A stretch of DNA of 64,000 nucleotides from Earliella scabrosa (taxonomy: Eukaryota > Basidiomycota > Agaricomycetes > Polyporales > Polyporaceae): positions 1,240,001 through 1,304,000 of the forward strand of contig JABYQQ010000012.1 in the NCBI GenBank assembly GCA_022605405.1. Direction: 5' to 3'. Shown piece by piece: positions 44,800 through 57,394 of this stretch (position 1 is its first letter; each line of letters starts with the position of its first letter). Under the pieces are notes generated by a model. The model had not been told where the DNA came from and ran no database searches. It saw nothing but the letters and a program-made list of their open reading frames with translations. Position numbers and translations under genes: made by a program.

Positions 44800-45919
44800 C
44801 TATTCGCTGCGCCGTCTCTTCTTGGCTTTCGCAGAGGGCTTCGCCTGCGCAGCCGTTTTGGCTGGCGACGGTGGTGCGAGCTTCGGTACGGCAGTCTTCG
44901 CGGAGGTTTTGGGTTTGTGTTTCGAGGCGCGTTGCGCCTTCGGCGACGCCTCCCGGGTTTTGGTCGGTCTCGACTTCTTCACCGGGGCAGCTGGTGAGTC
45001 GTCGCCAGACTCCTCCGTATCCGACCCGGCCTGTTGTGGTCGGACTTTGCGCTTCTTCGCTGGTGGAGGTGTTGTGAGGCCCTTCTCGGCGCGTTCGTCC
45101 TCGGTGTCCGACTCAGAGGCGTCTTGGGCGGCCGCTTTCAGCTTCGCCTCTTTCTTCGCGCGATATTTGGCTTTCATGAGCTTTTGTTTCGCACGTTTCG
45201 CCTTGATGGCCGCAAGCTTTGCTTGCTGAGAACGTGGCTGGGTGAGATTGTTTGGTATAGGATAGGCTGGAGAGCGAGACGTACCTTCTTCTGCGCGCGC
45301 TTCGACAGCTTGCCCTCCGCTGCAGGTTTCTCTGTCTGTTTCTCGGAACGTGCGCGCACGAGGTCGCGCACGTCTGTGTCCGCGTCCACGTCCATCGCGG
45401 ACTCTCTAAGCTTCGCAAACCGACGCGTGTGTGCCTGGATCCTCAAGAGAGCCTCAGCTGTGCATTCGTGATCTGAGGGGGTGGAATGCGTACACCAGAC
45501 TTCAAGTGAACCTCAATCATGGTCGGATTCTTGAGGAGCTTTCCTGGGCATACCACGCATGCCTTGACCTCAGGCTCAAGCGAGACGAGGTATAGCGGGT
45601 CCTGCAATGCCTCAGAGACCGACATGGGTGGCTCCTCGTCTTCTTCCGAGTCCGACTCGAGTCCGCTCTCCTCCTCCTCGTCTTGGGCCTCTTCATCGTG
45701 CTCCTCCTCTTCATCCTCCAAACCATCCTCATCCTCATCCTTGTCGCCTTGTTCAGCCGGCCCGCGCCCCTCGTCCTCAGAGTTGTCCTCGGAGTCTGAT
45801 GAGGACTCGTCTGAGTCCGTGTCGGCATGCATGCCTAGCATCTCCTTCATGTCCTCGTCCAGGCCGAGCTCCTCCTCCTTCTCCTTCTTGCGTATTCGCT
45901 TCTCTACGCGCTTGAACAT
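44800..45919 (-). CDS. Highly charged C2H2-type zinc-finger protein, probably nucleolar
   Basis: 333 aa; exons 45919-45494, 45434-45285 and 45225-44800. A basic start (FKRVEKRIRKKEKEEE) is followed by about 70 residues that are mostly Asp, Glu and Ser. Then comes a single finger C121-x2-C124 with His138 and His144 (CVVCPGKLLKNP then HLKSGAHTRRF), joined across intron 1. The C-terminal half is Lys/Ala-rich with nuclear-signal clusters (AKKRKV-like and KKRRRSE). Such composition is typical of ribosome-biogenesis factors, but no ortholog is named with confidence. It shares a 288-bp divergent promoter with the mitochondrial RNase gene. Confidence 0.8.
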
Positions 45920-46207
45920 GGTGCAGGTGTGGTCCTAGATGGGCAAGCCAGAGTGTGCAAGAGTAGGTAGACACTGCAGGCGGACACGCCGGAGCAACTT
46001 TTGGGATCGAGAGCGGCGAGATCTGAGATTTGCACGATCGGGAAGTGTAGCGCCCGCTTTTTGGATGTGGCACTCCCGGAGTCTCAGCTTGTCCTTCGCG
46101 TCCTCGTCAGCCTCCTCGCGCTCGCTGTTACCCCGCTCTCTTTCACGCCCCAAGAGCGCGTACGCAGTTGTTAGCTCACTCAGCCGCGACACCTTTCCTC
46201 TCTGCAC
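45920..46207. promoter_or_regulatory. Compact divergent promoter
   Basis: 288 bases between two start codons, the shortest head-to-head spacing in the window. Suggests shared control of the two genes. No known motif recognised. Confidence 0.5.
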
Positions 46208-49151
46208 ATGAAACGCGTCGCGCACGTCCTAGACGTCTCCTCCGGCTTCCGACACTCCTTCCGTCGATACAGAGGCTTCACTAGTCGACCTAGACCAGGC
46301 AAAGGAGGATACAAACGTGTTACCCGGGTTGAGGAACACTATCCAGTTGCGCAGAGCCTGAAGGAGGTGCTTTCGCCTGAAGCATGCGAGTGGCTGGAGG
46401 ACAAGTCGTCCCTACCTCTGGACACCCCCAAGGCAAAAGGCAAGGGCAAGGAGAGGGAGAAGGAGAGCCCTGTCTCGCGCAGTCTCGCGTCTCATTCGGT
46501 TCTCCCGCCGTCTCAAGAGAAGCAGTCGTTTGAGGCCGCGCAGCCGATGCGAGACGACTGGATCATGCCGGACAGTGAGGATGGCCAGATGGAGGAGACA
46601 GAGCACATACCCGCAGGCACATTGGTCGAATTACGCAGGTATGCATCCTGTTCGCGATGAGCGAGTTCTGCTCCTGAGGCTCACTCGCACACCACCGCGT
46701 AGGACGCAAAATGCCGTTCACGGAGTCGTGTTGTTCTCCGTCCTGCTTGGGCGGAGGTGGGTGGTCCATTCCATGACCAGCTCTGGCGAGTTTTGGACCC
46801 ACCACGAACACGATGTCACCTTCAAGGTACCGGGGTTTGTGAGCAAGGAGCTCGCAGAGCGTTGTGGGATGTTCCCCCAGTCAGAGACAGCAGACGAAGC
46901 CGCTGCAAGAGTCGAGTTGCTGCAGAAGCTGCGCGCATTCGAGAAGCGTCACGAGCACAACTGTCACAACATCCCCCACCTTGCTCGCCAGATGTCCTTC
47001 TACGACCTCGTCGTACACCCTGATCCAACGCAATGGTCGCTCATATCCGTCCGGGACGCCGCGGAGAAGTTGTTCGGGCAACAGGTCGCATTTTCTGACC
47101 AGGAGCTCTTTGCAGTGCAAACTTACCTCTTCGATGCCGGTTACCTCTACGTTGCCATGTCCCGTCGATTCCTGCAAGCTCCCGCCTTCTGGGTTCGCCC
47201 TCGCCAGGAGGTCGAGGACATCCAGAGCGTCCATCGCATGGTCCTCAACCACGACTCTGCGTTGGATGCGTTTATCGCCAAGAGCCGAAAGGTCGTTTCT
47301 GATGCGAGGAAACGGGCTGTGGAGTCTTGGAACGAGCCACCATCTCGAGAGCCTCTCGAGGACCAAAAATGGACCGAAACAGACCGTGTCCTCTTACGCT
47401 TCCTCGTCGCGAGCCTACAAAATCGCCGTATCATTCAAGCGGACCCCTATGACACGCCCGTTGCAATCATCCTAAAGAAGCTCGACATGTACAAGAGTGA
47501 CATGTATTCCACCAAGATCGTCCATACGTTCCTTATGGAACTCGGCATGGTTGCTCCCTGGGAGGAACTTAACAGCCGGGAGGGAATCCTGCAAGAGTAT
47601 CGTACAGCTCTGGATACTGCGCCTACGGTTCCAACACCCATTCTTCCGCAGCCACTGGGACCAAGTGATCTGTATTCCAACGACGTGGTCGAGTCCATAC
47701 GGCATGACTTTGGTAACATGCCAGTATATGTCGTCGATGACTGGAGCGCGGAGGAGCTTGATGACGGTGTCTCGATTGAGCCCATTCCATCCGATCCGGA
47801 CCACACTTGGCTGCATGTGCATGTCGCTGACCCCACAACACTTCTTCCTCCTACACACGACCTCGCGCGGCAGGCCATGCAGTCCGTCACTTCCAGATAC
47901 TATGTTCACCGGACGATCCCGATGCTACCTGGGGACATAGGCTTCCACAGGTTCAGTCTTGGCAACAAACCAGGAGAACCGGATGTCGCTATGACTTTCA
48001 GCGCAAAGATTAACACGGCGGGAGAGATCGTCGACTACAAAATCCGTCCCTCGATCGTCCGCAACGTGCGCACCATCAAATATGACGAAGTGGATGCGCT
48101 GCTCGGTCAGGAGTTCGATGCGTACCGATACCCCTTCGGCGACTCCCTACCCCCACCCCGACGGAGCAAACCGCTCACCGACCCTGCTGTTATTCAAGAT
48201 ATCCGCTCATTAGATCTCCTTTCCCGACGTCTCTGCGAACGACGCGTACGGGATGGTGCGTTGCTCTTTGCCCTCCCCGCGGTCCAGATGAGCATCGACC
48301 CTCGGCCTCTTCCAAAGGAGCTCATGGGCGGCGACGAACCATCCGCATTCCGTGGCTTCCCGCAAACCCGTTACTCCGTGGTCAACACACTCGAGTTGGG
48401 CTCGCGCGGTATCATCGCAGAATGCATGAAGACCGCCGGGCAGGTCGCGTCCCTCTTCTTCCGCGACCGCGGCATCCCAGCCCTCCGGCGCACTGTAGGT
48501 CCTCTCCGGGCGGAGCGGCGCAACGGTCTCGAGCAAGTTTTGGCGTCGCGCACCGAGAACGGCACAGTCGACGTCTACGAAGTGCTCCGCATGCGCGTAT
48601 CCGCGCCGACCGGGAGGTACATCACCACGCCCGGCCCGCACTCGCTCATGGGCGTGCGCGACGGGGACGGGTACATGAAGGTGACGTCGCCTCTGCGGCG
48701 GTTCAACGACGTGCTCGCACACTGGCAGATCAAGCACGCGCTCCTCGCGGAGAAGGGCGAGCGCGCGTCGCCGATCCTCTTCGACGCGGACTGGCTCGCG
48801 CGCGCGGCGGACGAGATCTCGGTCCGTGAGCTCGACGCGAAGCGGACGGAGAGCCGCCAGCAGCTGTTCTGGGCGCATTCGTTCCTGCTCCGGTGGATGA
48901 ACGACCCCGCACGCGAGAAGCGGGAGTACGACCCACTTCGGGTCCTCAAGGCGCGGGTTGTCGACGGCCCCATGACTGTCGTCCGGACGAACGGGTTCCA
49001 ATGCACGATGTATGTTCCGGAGATTGGGTTGAACGCGCGCATCATGGACTGGCCGGCTAATAGGCGGGTGAGCATGGGAGACGAAGTGGACGTGGAAATC
49101 GCCCAGGTGTCGCTAGGGACCAGTCCCATTCTTGACCTCAAAGTCAAGTAA
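46208..49151 (+). CDS. Mitochondrial 3'-5' exoribonuclease, RNase II family (Dss1-like)
   Basis: RNB-family exoribonuclease of 959 aa, the likely ortholog of yeast Dss1/Msu1 and Neurospora CYT-4, the nuclease of the mitochondrial degradosome. Two exons, 46208-46638 and 46703-49151. The N-terminus (MKRVAHVLDVSSGFRHSFRR) is Arg/Ser-rich without acidic residues apart from one Asp, fitting a mitochondrial presequence. The RNB core starts near residue 485 with VYVVDDWSAEELDDGVSIE, holding the acidic metal ligands. WLHVHVADPTTLL, YYVHRTIPMLP, YKIRPSIVRNVRTIKYDEVD and ITTPGPHSLMG follow, then a C-terminal S1-like region. The single intron sits near residue 144. Confidence 0.9.
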
Positions 49152-49307
49152 GCCACCCCATCTCTAAGACAATCTATAGATTTAATTGTACCGCACTCTT
49201 CTCATAATCTCACTACTCAACCACATGCAAATGTAGCATAGCAAGATCCAATCTAGTCCTCCCCAACTCATGATCTACAACACGCTTATGGCCCATGGAG
49301 GAGTTGT

Positions 49308-50768
49308 TCAGGAGCTAGGCGTCACAACCTTGCGTCCGGTAACCGTTCCAGCCTTCAGCCCGTTCAAGATGTCGTTGATCTTGTCAAATGGCTCAACAGC
49401 TACGACAGGCTTCACTACACCCTGTGTACAGCGAGGAGGTTAGCAAATGGCATAGCATGGTAGTCATACGGCAATACCTTGGCGAGAAGGTCAAGGGATG
49501 CCTTCAGGTCGTCCAGCGTACCATAAAGCACGGGAAGGACTAGCGCATAGCAAGGGACGTTAGGCGGTGCGCAGAGAACTCAACACGCTCTATTCACCAT
49601 TGGTGCGCCATTCGATGAGCTCCAACGAGCTCATAGGCAGTTGGTCCGCGGTGAACCCGACCTGTGTTCATCGTAGGCGTCCGAAATCAGAAACACGTTC
49701 ACAGACGAGACACAACTAGCTTTGCTCACAAGAACGACGAAGCCTCCGAGAGTAGTGATGTTAGCGACGTCCAGTCTCACAGCGGCCTTCGCGAGCATGA
49801 AGGCTGGAATGTAAGCACGGGAGCATCAGAGGCATGTCATCATCTATTCCGAGGGCATATACTCACTCTCTTGACTAGCCACGAAGTCGATCACAACATC
49901 CACGGTGAACGGAGTCTCCGCCGTCGGAGCAAGGGCAGCCGTGAGCTGCACCAGGTCGAACACCTGGTCCGCTCCGAGCGACAAAGCGAGCTCACGCGCC
50001 GCAGGCTTGATGTCGCATGCGTACACCGTCGCGCCGTAGCTCTTCGCAAGCTGAACCGCCTGGTGTCCGAGACCACCGATGCCGAAGATCAAAACTCGTT
50101 TCGCCGTACCAGCGGCGAGCTAAATGACTATGAGTTTGAGATGGTTGATTGGAGACAGATTGGGGACGAACCTGAGCGACGTTGTGGACCGCATTGTAGA
50201 CGGTGATGAGGGAATCGGCCGCGAGACACGCCACCTCCGGTGCAAGGCCCTGCGGCTGCAAAGAAGTGGATTCACCCAATTGCTCCCAAGACATAGAATC
50301 CCTCATACTCACTACGGGCACGAGTTCAGCCTGGTTCACGACGATGTACTGGGCAAAACCGCCATTCTTGCCCAAGCCGATGCTCTGGAAGGCGGGAGAC
50401 AGCGCTGTGCTAGGATGCGCAAGCGCACATGGCACGACATCCCAAATGGCATACAGCTCGCCAACCGTGATGCCCTGGACCTCCGCACCCAGCCTGAAGA
50501 CGATGTCAGTACGGAAAGCAGGGGCAGAGGATGGGGCTGAATAGGAAGCGCACTGCACTGCATAGCCTACGTTCTCGTGCCCAAGGATGTAGCTACGAGG
50601 GTCAGGGAAGGCGGCGGAGAGGACGAAGGTATCGGAGTGGCACACGCCTGCGGCGACGACCTTCAGTAAGACTTCCCGTGGGCCTGGCGTGGGGATCGGC
50701 ACGTCCTGCAGGACGAGCTCGTTGTGCCCCGGGACGTAGAGGGCCGCACGCATAGTTCCAGTGGACAT
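49308..50768 (-). CDS. Zinc-type alcohol dehydrogenase (MDR family), copy B
   Basis: Paralog of the gene at 38589-40116, on the opposite strand; 348 aa. Exons 50768-50554, 50493-50313, 50255-50172, 50119-49867, 49803-49730, 49661-49598, 49539-49478 and 49421-49308. Exons 3-7 are exactly as long as in copy A (84, 253, 74, 64 and 62 nt) and every intron phase agrees. GVCHSD, GHENVGYAVQ and GIGGLGHQAVQLAKSYGATV are conserved; the structural-zinc cysteines are again absent. The C-terminus (GRKVVTPSS) ends at the normal family position, unlike copy A. Substrate unknown. Confidence 0.87.
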
Positions 50769-50859
50769 GGTGTTCGTTCAGAAAGATCTAGAAGCGATGT
50801 GAGGTGTTGGGGAGTAGAGAGATGTGTTTGTTTGCTGTTCAGGTTGCTAGCCCGACCTC

Positions 50860-50865
50860 TTTATA
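50860..50865 (-). promoter_or_regulatory. TATA box of alcohol dehydrogenase copy B
   Basis: TATAAA on the minus strand in the context GGGTATAAAGAGG, about 92 bases before the start codon, a good position for a fungal TATA box. Confidence 0.5.
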
Positions 50866-51383
50866 CCCGTTCGTGTGACAAGTCGATGGCAGGATCCGTG
50901 CTGGGCGCAACGTACGGAAGTCAGACTCCTCGCGCTCAAAGGATAGCCTCGACAACGCTACACACCTGACTATGTCCTCACACAGGAGCTCTCGCTGTCC
51001 TTGAGCGACCCTGCTTCGCGCTATGGCGAAACGTCTCATTAGTACGCAAACCATCGCCCCCTCTTGCGCCTGTGAAGGGCGCCGCGGTAAGATTCGGGTG
51101 ACGGGTGCTCTGATCTCAGCCTACTGTTCGGCACTCTTGAGGCTTCAGCTGCATATGGTCTCGACAAGGAGGCATGAGCGCAGCGCACGCCTTGTTCGGT
51201 GGTCATATCATTTGAGGCAGTGCTCTCAAGTCGCGAAGGATGGACTAGCACACGATGATACATCTGTAAACGAGGACATCAACGGCAAGTCATGATGGAG
51301 GCACATTCCAGAGAACGAACCCGATGCGCACCCATACATACATACTCAATGAGTCACACTTGCACCATATATAGCTCCCAGTC
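50866..51383. other. Intergenic region
   Basis: Upstream DNA of dehydrogenase B and 3' flank of the first MYND gene. No gene seen. Confidence 0.4.
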
Positions 51384-53041
51384 CTAGGCCTCGCCCCTGA
51401 CGCGTCGCCTCAATAGCTCTGTAACCTGTGCAATGGACTCGTTTCCGGTCTCCCTCGCATGCATCGCAGCAAGTTGGTCAAGCCGCCCGGGGTTGCTCCG
51501 TTCCGCCGCCCTCAGGACTTGCTCGGCATGGTGGAGCGCACGCTCGCGCTTGCGCTCCCATATCTCTGTGCGTGCACGCCCGTAGTGGCTCTCCAGAAAC
51601 GCGCGCTCGCGATCGCCGTCGTCATCGCGTCGGTAGAGATCTCCATAGTAGTCGCATACTACGCCGAGGTTGATCTCAGAGCATATCGTGAGCATTCCGG
51701 GGGTCCCGTGAGGATCCGAGGTGAATAACGCTCGAACGGGCGGCGGGAGGTACGGGGCGCCTGGCATAGGCGTGCTTCCATTGGTCTCAGTTGCGTCTGC
51801 AGTTGACGAGTTGTCGGTAGGAGCGTCGGGCAGCGTGAAGGGGAGAATGAATGCTCGGAGGCGCACGAGTGCTTCGCCCTCGCGTTGAATGCGGTCGCCG
51901 TCCCCAACGCGGAACTGCATGTGTAGAATCGCAAACTCGCCCGAGAGGAGTGATAGGGTAGCTTGTCGCTGGTCCACCACCGTGGGAGGCGGCGATTTGT
52001 TTGTGATCTGCAGAGAGATGGGACAGGTGAGATACCCCTGCACCATGTGAGGAACTCACGTCTGTGCCATTGACGTTCGAGACGTATATGCGAGGTATCT
52101 CGTCCAACTCCCACATGTCCATCGCAACCCGCACTAATCCCACCACTCTCCTAACCATATCAGAGAGTCAATCACAGCTCCACGTCAAGATATCATCGAG
52201 CGGGCTGAAAACTGACCCTGCGCCGAGGTCCACGGTCTGAAACAACTCGGTTGGCGACAGGCCCAATTTCACTTCCTCGACATCTTTCTCATGAACTACA
52301 AGTCGGCTGAGCGCACCATGGATGACAACTCTTTGCTTGTCTTTACGCCGGTTTTGAACGAGGACTCTCAACGTGAGTAGACTCTGATTATACGACCGGG
52401 TCCTCTTGACATGCGCGGGATTCTGTTTGCCCTTAACCCGACGACATTCCTCATCCTGTGCATCTTCGCGGAGGGAATGAATGGGAGCAGAGAGGCTACG
52501 ATGCCAAAGTGAAGGTCATCGAATGCTCGGGAAAGAGCAGAACTCACTATGTTTCGACGTTGCTGTTATCAATGGACACCCAAAAGCCAACGCCTTCGCT
52601 GTGGCCATGCGCGAACACTGGTGCCTGAGGGTGCTTGAGACCTCCGATAGGCTCAGTAACAAATGCTGTTGTAAGCGGTGGATCGGTGAAATCCTGGCAT
52701 TCATCTTTATGTCGAGATTTGTAGTGGGCAATTTGGCATTCCCGATCACAGTAGTGTACCGACCTAGGATGGGTGGCCTCTCCATGTCAGACATCAAGAG
52801 TTAATGGACTCCAGGAATCTCACCTGCAAATCGCACACGCACGGAGCTTCTGTTCGTACTCCTTGCCACAGAAGCTGCATCTGTGGGCGACAGATAACTT
52901 GTAGTCCCTCCGAATCTCGTGGACTTGACGATGCCGTTGGGAGTTTCTCATGGAATCCCTGAGGGAGTCCATGGCTCGCATGGTGTCATCCACTACTTGC
53001 TGAGGAATACCGCCGCCGTCGGGGACGTGCTGGCCAGACAT
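51384..53041 (-). CDS. MYND zinc-finger protein, cluster member 1
   Basis: 475 aa; exons 53041-52824, 52763-52548, 52495-52217, 52150-52060 and 52007-51384. The MYND finger (about residues 55-97) has all eight ligands: CSFC, CAIC, CDREC and H-x3-C. It is a protein-interaction domain in known families. Blocks shared with three neighbours follow: TLRVLVQNRRKDK (about 185-198), IYVSNVNGTD, GEFAILHMQFRVG and, near the C-terminus, DYYGDLYRR with ESHYGRAR. Function unknown; no SET or other catalytic domain seen. The chosen ATG gives an N-terminus like the paralogs; an ATG in frame at 53128 is possible. It is head-to-head with member 2. Confidence 0.83.
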
Positions 53042-53456
53042 TGGAGACACAAATGCAGTGAGGGTCAAGACCGAGTCCCTCGACAGGCTCGAGGCGTTAC
53101 TGTCCGGGGCCTCCCTCAGCGGCGTCAACGCGGTGTGACCGTGGCACGTGATTGTCTGTCACAATCAACGTACTCTCATCCAGCATGTGTACAAGCAACA
53201 GACTACAGACATGCCTGAACGCTCGAAGCTCAGCTTATATATGTTTGTTCTAGGACACACAGTAATTTTAGCTCGTCGCCGCAAATATGCCAGGGTGGAC
53301 GCGTGAGGGGACAAGTCACAGCCCGGTCACGCTCCATGTCACGCAGCCATGCCTCTGCCGGGTCTGCCCAAGTCCTTTCGAGTCGCTGCGGCGTTTCATC
53401 TTCACCCTCCGTCTCGGGCTGCACTACGCTTCGGTCCTGGAGAACGATATCATCCA
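53042..53456. promoter_or_regulatory. Divergent promoter of MYND members 1 and 2
   Basis: 415 bases between two start codons. TTATATATG at about 53234-53242 is a TATA-like sequence that could serve member 1. Confidence 0.45.
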
Positions 53457-55073
53457 ATGTCTCAGATAAACATCGAGGCGCCCGACCGCCCCACCTACTT
53501 CACCCTCCTAGGCATTAAAGGCCTCGCACAGGGGCTACAAAAAAGACAACAGGCAGAGCAGGAGCAGTTCGACCGGGACACCTTCTACCGCTGCAGTTTT
53601 TGTTCAAAATATAGCAAAGCACCGCTCCCTGCGTGCTCATTATGCAAGTAAGTCGGCCAAACCCTGCACAAATTCGCCTCTGGGCCATCGATTAACTGAG
53701 TAACGAGTGCTGATCTACTGTAAACGGTGCCCCCAGGTCTGTCCGGTACTGCAACGAGACATGCCAACGCGCCGATTTCAAGGCGCGCCATAGGCGCGAA
53801 TGCGCGGAGTGCACGCGCCCGCCATACACTCCTTCGTTCGTGACCGAGCCTGTCGGGGACTACAAATATCCTGAGCGGCCCATCTTCACACGGGGCCACC
53901 GGGACGGCGTAGGATGCTGGGTGAGCGTAGAAGCAAAGATGGATTGTCGGTACGTCGTGGACCCACACCTCTGTCCCGAGAAATCTACTTGACAAGTGGT
54001 ATCTTCTACCTACTGTCTGGACAGACTCACGAGTCTGACGGAAGAGATGACCATCAGCCGCGACGAGAACTTTGACATGGATCCACGCTCCGCGCAACTC
54101 AACAACGATCTCCAAGCTGCCGCAAAGCACCGCGCGCTGGAGCCGACTCTCCTCACCCTCGCCGTGCTCGTGCAGAACAGACGGAAGGACAAGAAACACG
54201 TCGTCGTCTTCCCCGCGCGCTTCCAGGCAACCAGCCTGCCCGAGTCGGCGCGGAGCTGCATGGACGGTCGTCCAGAGATCGACAACATCGCGATGCGCAA
54301 GGTCGGCGGGTACGCATACAGTCACTCTCCATAGCACCCATCAAATGGCTCAGTGTCGGGCTTCGTCTGTGCAGCAAAAACGTCGCAGTTATGGGTGTCG
54401 CGCAGGACCCGTGGACGAAACGCCCCCGGGTGCTGCTCATGAGCATAAACGGCACAGAGGTATGCACCCACGTTTCCCTCGCTATCTCCAGTTGCCACCA
54501 ACTAACACTCCTTACCACACTCAGCTCACAGCCGGTGTGCCTCGTCCGTCCTCCATCCTCAACGAATCCAAGGGGCTCGTCGTCCTCGCGCCCGGCGAGT
54601 TCGTGCACGTCAACGCCCAGTTCCGGCTTGGGAACAGCAGCAACATTACCAAAGACTTCCACGCGCTCGCCGCGCTCCAATCGCTCACGATCCCCTTCGC
54701 GCCCTGCGACCCGCCCCCCGCGCCCTCGCCTGCGACCAAGATGAAGCTCAAACCAGACGTGCAACCCAACTCGGGGCTCGCGCTCACCGTGCGCTTCGAG
54801 CAGGACGCGCTGCTCGCGTACTACGCGGACGCGATCACCAAGGGCGACGAGGCGCACATGGAGAGCCACTTTGGCAAGGAGCGCGCGCTGATTATGCGCA
54901 AGATGGAGGAGCTCATGCTCCAGGAGGGCCGCGCGATGTGGGAGGAGGCGGAGGCCGCGGGGAACGCGGACGAGATGCTCGAGCGGTTTAGGCTCGCGGG
55001 CTTGGACGACGCTGCGGAGCTCGTACAGGCGTGGTCCGCGGAGAGCGGTGGTAGTTGTGCGCATGTGCGGTGA
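53457..55073 (+). CDS. MYND zinc-finger protein, cluster member 2
   Basis: 440 aa; exons 53457-53647, 53737-53949, 54025-54309, 54375-54459 and 54525-55073. The MYND ligands are CSFC, CSLC, CNETC and HRREC. Shared blocks are TLAVLVQNRRKDK, VAVMGVAQDPW, LMSINGTE, GEFVHVNAQFRLG, YYADAITKGDE and ESHFGKERA. Intron phases (2, 2, 2, 0) equal those of the other three members. A donor four codons past the paralog boundary (GTACGC at 54310) was needed to keep frame with KNVAVMG. It is the only member on the plus strand. Function unknown. Confidence 0.83.
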
Positions 55074-55547
55074 TGGAGGGGGGTAATGGCTGCTGAGAGT
55101 CAGATAGGACGCAGGTATAGGCCGGAGAAGACGTGTCGCGCCATGTATTCTTATGTTTCACCTCTTGTATCAGTGCTGCATGTACAGACATTGTTGACCT
55201 TGTCATTGAACCTGCGTATATTGAAGCTTGAGCAGTTCCCGAGGGCGGGTAGCGAGAGCTCAGAGGTTCACTAGTACTGTCCGACCTCCAACAAGCCCTA
55301 CTCTAGGGTTCCGCAAGGAGGGTCATCAAGAGGTCGTGTTTCCTGCGATCACTCAGAGACATATGCATGTGCAAACGCGTGTTGTGGAGCTTGTTACCGG
55401 ACTTCCGTGTGCTGAAAGTTGCCCGTCATTGACGTACCAGCGGGAGGGAAGCGTTGTACACATGCAGGTGTTCGTTCGATGCTACCTCGCTCTGAACTCA
55501 TGTCTGTTAATTGGACGGAACGGTCGACACATATAAGATGGGGCACC
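55074..55547. other. Intergenic region between convergent MYND members 2 and 3
   Basis: 474 bases; two 3' flanks. No feature seen. Confidence 0.4.
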
Positions 55548-57098
55548 TCACAGCTCGCCGTTCGCCCGCATACCTTCGACGATCTCTTTGACGAAGGGGA
55601 GGTGTCCAGGCGGGCAACAGTCGTACAACTCATCGATCCCCTTCTCCCGGATGCACATCCTATACACCTCCTTATGCTTCTCCAGCCCCTCCGCGCGGTC
55701 CCTGCACCACGCCACCGCGCGCTCCGTCCCCCAGTGGCTCTCGACGAACTCGAACGGCCCCTTCTTCACCGCGTCCTCGTAGTAGTCCACGATCGCCCGC
55801 GGGTCCATCCGCGCGCGCAGCCCCACCGGAGGTCTGCGCCCGCTCTTGAAGAAGGCGGTGAACTCCTTGTCGCACAGGTCGGCGCTGCGTCCGTCCCAGG
55901 GCGAGAGAAGCGGCATGACGAGCGAGTCGAGGAACATGAACACGTGCCAGTATGCGCAGATGGTGTCCTCGTGGCCGACGCGGAACTGCATCTGCAGGAT
56001 GGCGAAGTCGCCGCGGTTGAGGGCGACGACACCCCGGCTGGTATCCGGCTCTCCGGGTTTCGACGGCGAGTCCTCAGGAACCTGCAAGCTCAGCGAGCGT
56101 GAGCGATGCTTCAAACCGCGGAGCCAGTACTCACATCCTTGCCGTTGATGTTCGTCACGAGCACACGGGGGCGATCGGTCCAGGGGTCTTGTGCCACGCC
56201 AATGGAGGGGAAAAAGACCCCAGGGTCGCTTCAATGGGCCCATCGGATCCCGCCAGGCCACGATGGTCAGATCCATGCAACTATCCTCTCCCTCGGTTGA
56301 GACGTGCACTCACCTCGTGTTCTGGAAGATGTCGATATTGTCGACTTCACCCTTGCCCCTCAGAAGTACCTCGCTCGAGCCGACGACGCCGACCAGACGA
56401 CTATGGGCGGCGAGGACCAGGACGGGCTTGTCGTCCTTGCGCCTGTTCTGCACCAATACTTCGAGAGTCAGCAGGCGCTTGTCGAGAACTATGTGTTTGC
56501 GGACGGTCTCGGGGTCTTCATAAGACAACTTGCAGCGTTCGAAGAGACTCGCGTAAGACTTGGGACGCAGAGGAATCAGCAGATCTTGCAGGCTGGACAC
56601 ATGGAATGCTCTCAGGTGACGTGCAATGTTAAGCGAACCAAATGATACGCACTCGACCTCGATCTGGTCGCGTATTGACACCCAGTAGCCAACCTCTCCA
56701 GTCTCGTAGCCAGACGCGAAGATAGGGTGCGGCGGATAAGCCCGATCTCCGTAGGGCTCGGTGATGAACGCGCTTGTGAGGGGCGGGTACGCGAACTCCT
56801 TGCATTCGCCCTTGTGTCGGCCTGCGTAGTCTGCAGTCTGACACGCTTTGTTGCAGTATCGTACGGACCTACGCAAGGTCAGACGGAAAGTCAAGGCAGC
56901 AAGTCGAGGAACTGACCTGCAAACAGAACATGTCCTCAAGCTGTCCCCGCCGGTTTTGCCGCAGAAACTGCACTGATGATCAAGGGCGCGCTTGTGTTGC
57001 TTGACTTCGGTGCTGCGGGGGCCTTCCTGGATATAATTGTACCAGATGTTGCAGTTGCTCTGGCCGGCGTCGAGAACAGCGCGGAAACACTCGTCCAT
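55548..57098 (-). CDS. MYND zinc-finger protein, cluster member 3
   Basis: 434 aa; exons 57098-56917, 56868-56653, 56592-56314, 56228-56135 and 56081-55548. The MYND ligands are CSFC, CSVC, CNKAC and HKGEC. Shared blocks are TLEVLVQNRRKDDKP, GVAQDPWTDRPRV with TNINGKD, GDFAILQMQFRVG, DYYEDAVKKGPF and ESHWGTERA. Exons 2 and 3 match member 1 exactly (216 and 279 nt). Intron 2 could also be read through without a stop, but the GTGCGT donor at 56652 gives the family length and phase. Function unknown. Confidence 0.82.
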
Positions 57099-57394
57099 GG
57101 TAGGGCGGGACAAGAGAGGTTAACGTTGGGGACGGCCCTCCGACCGTCTTGCACTCCACCGACGTCGGGCCGACGAGCAGCGAAGCACTCGCACACCTGC
57201 CACCCTCCATGGCGTCACATGCCAATCGGTCGACATGGGTTGAGCTTCCAGATCGCAGATCATCCAACTCGGCGCATCGTACATCTTCTGTAAATGGACA
57301 GGGAGCGTACTGATACAACAGACAACAGATACCTCTCACCAGAACACGCTCTGTCCAGCATACATACACTCCGCCCGCTCCTCTCCTCATGCAT
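57099..57394. promoter_or_regulatory. Upstream region of MYND member 3
   Basis: 296 bases between the start of member 3 and the stop of member 4, which are head-to-tail. No element recognised. Confidence 0.4.

Noticed and set aside
53230..53457. Minus-strand open frame that could be an upstream exon of MYND member 1
   Set aside because: It begins with TTG, is absent from the paralogs and overlaps the start of member 2.
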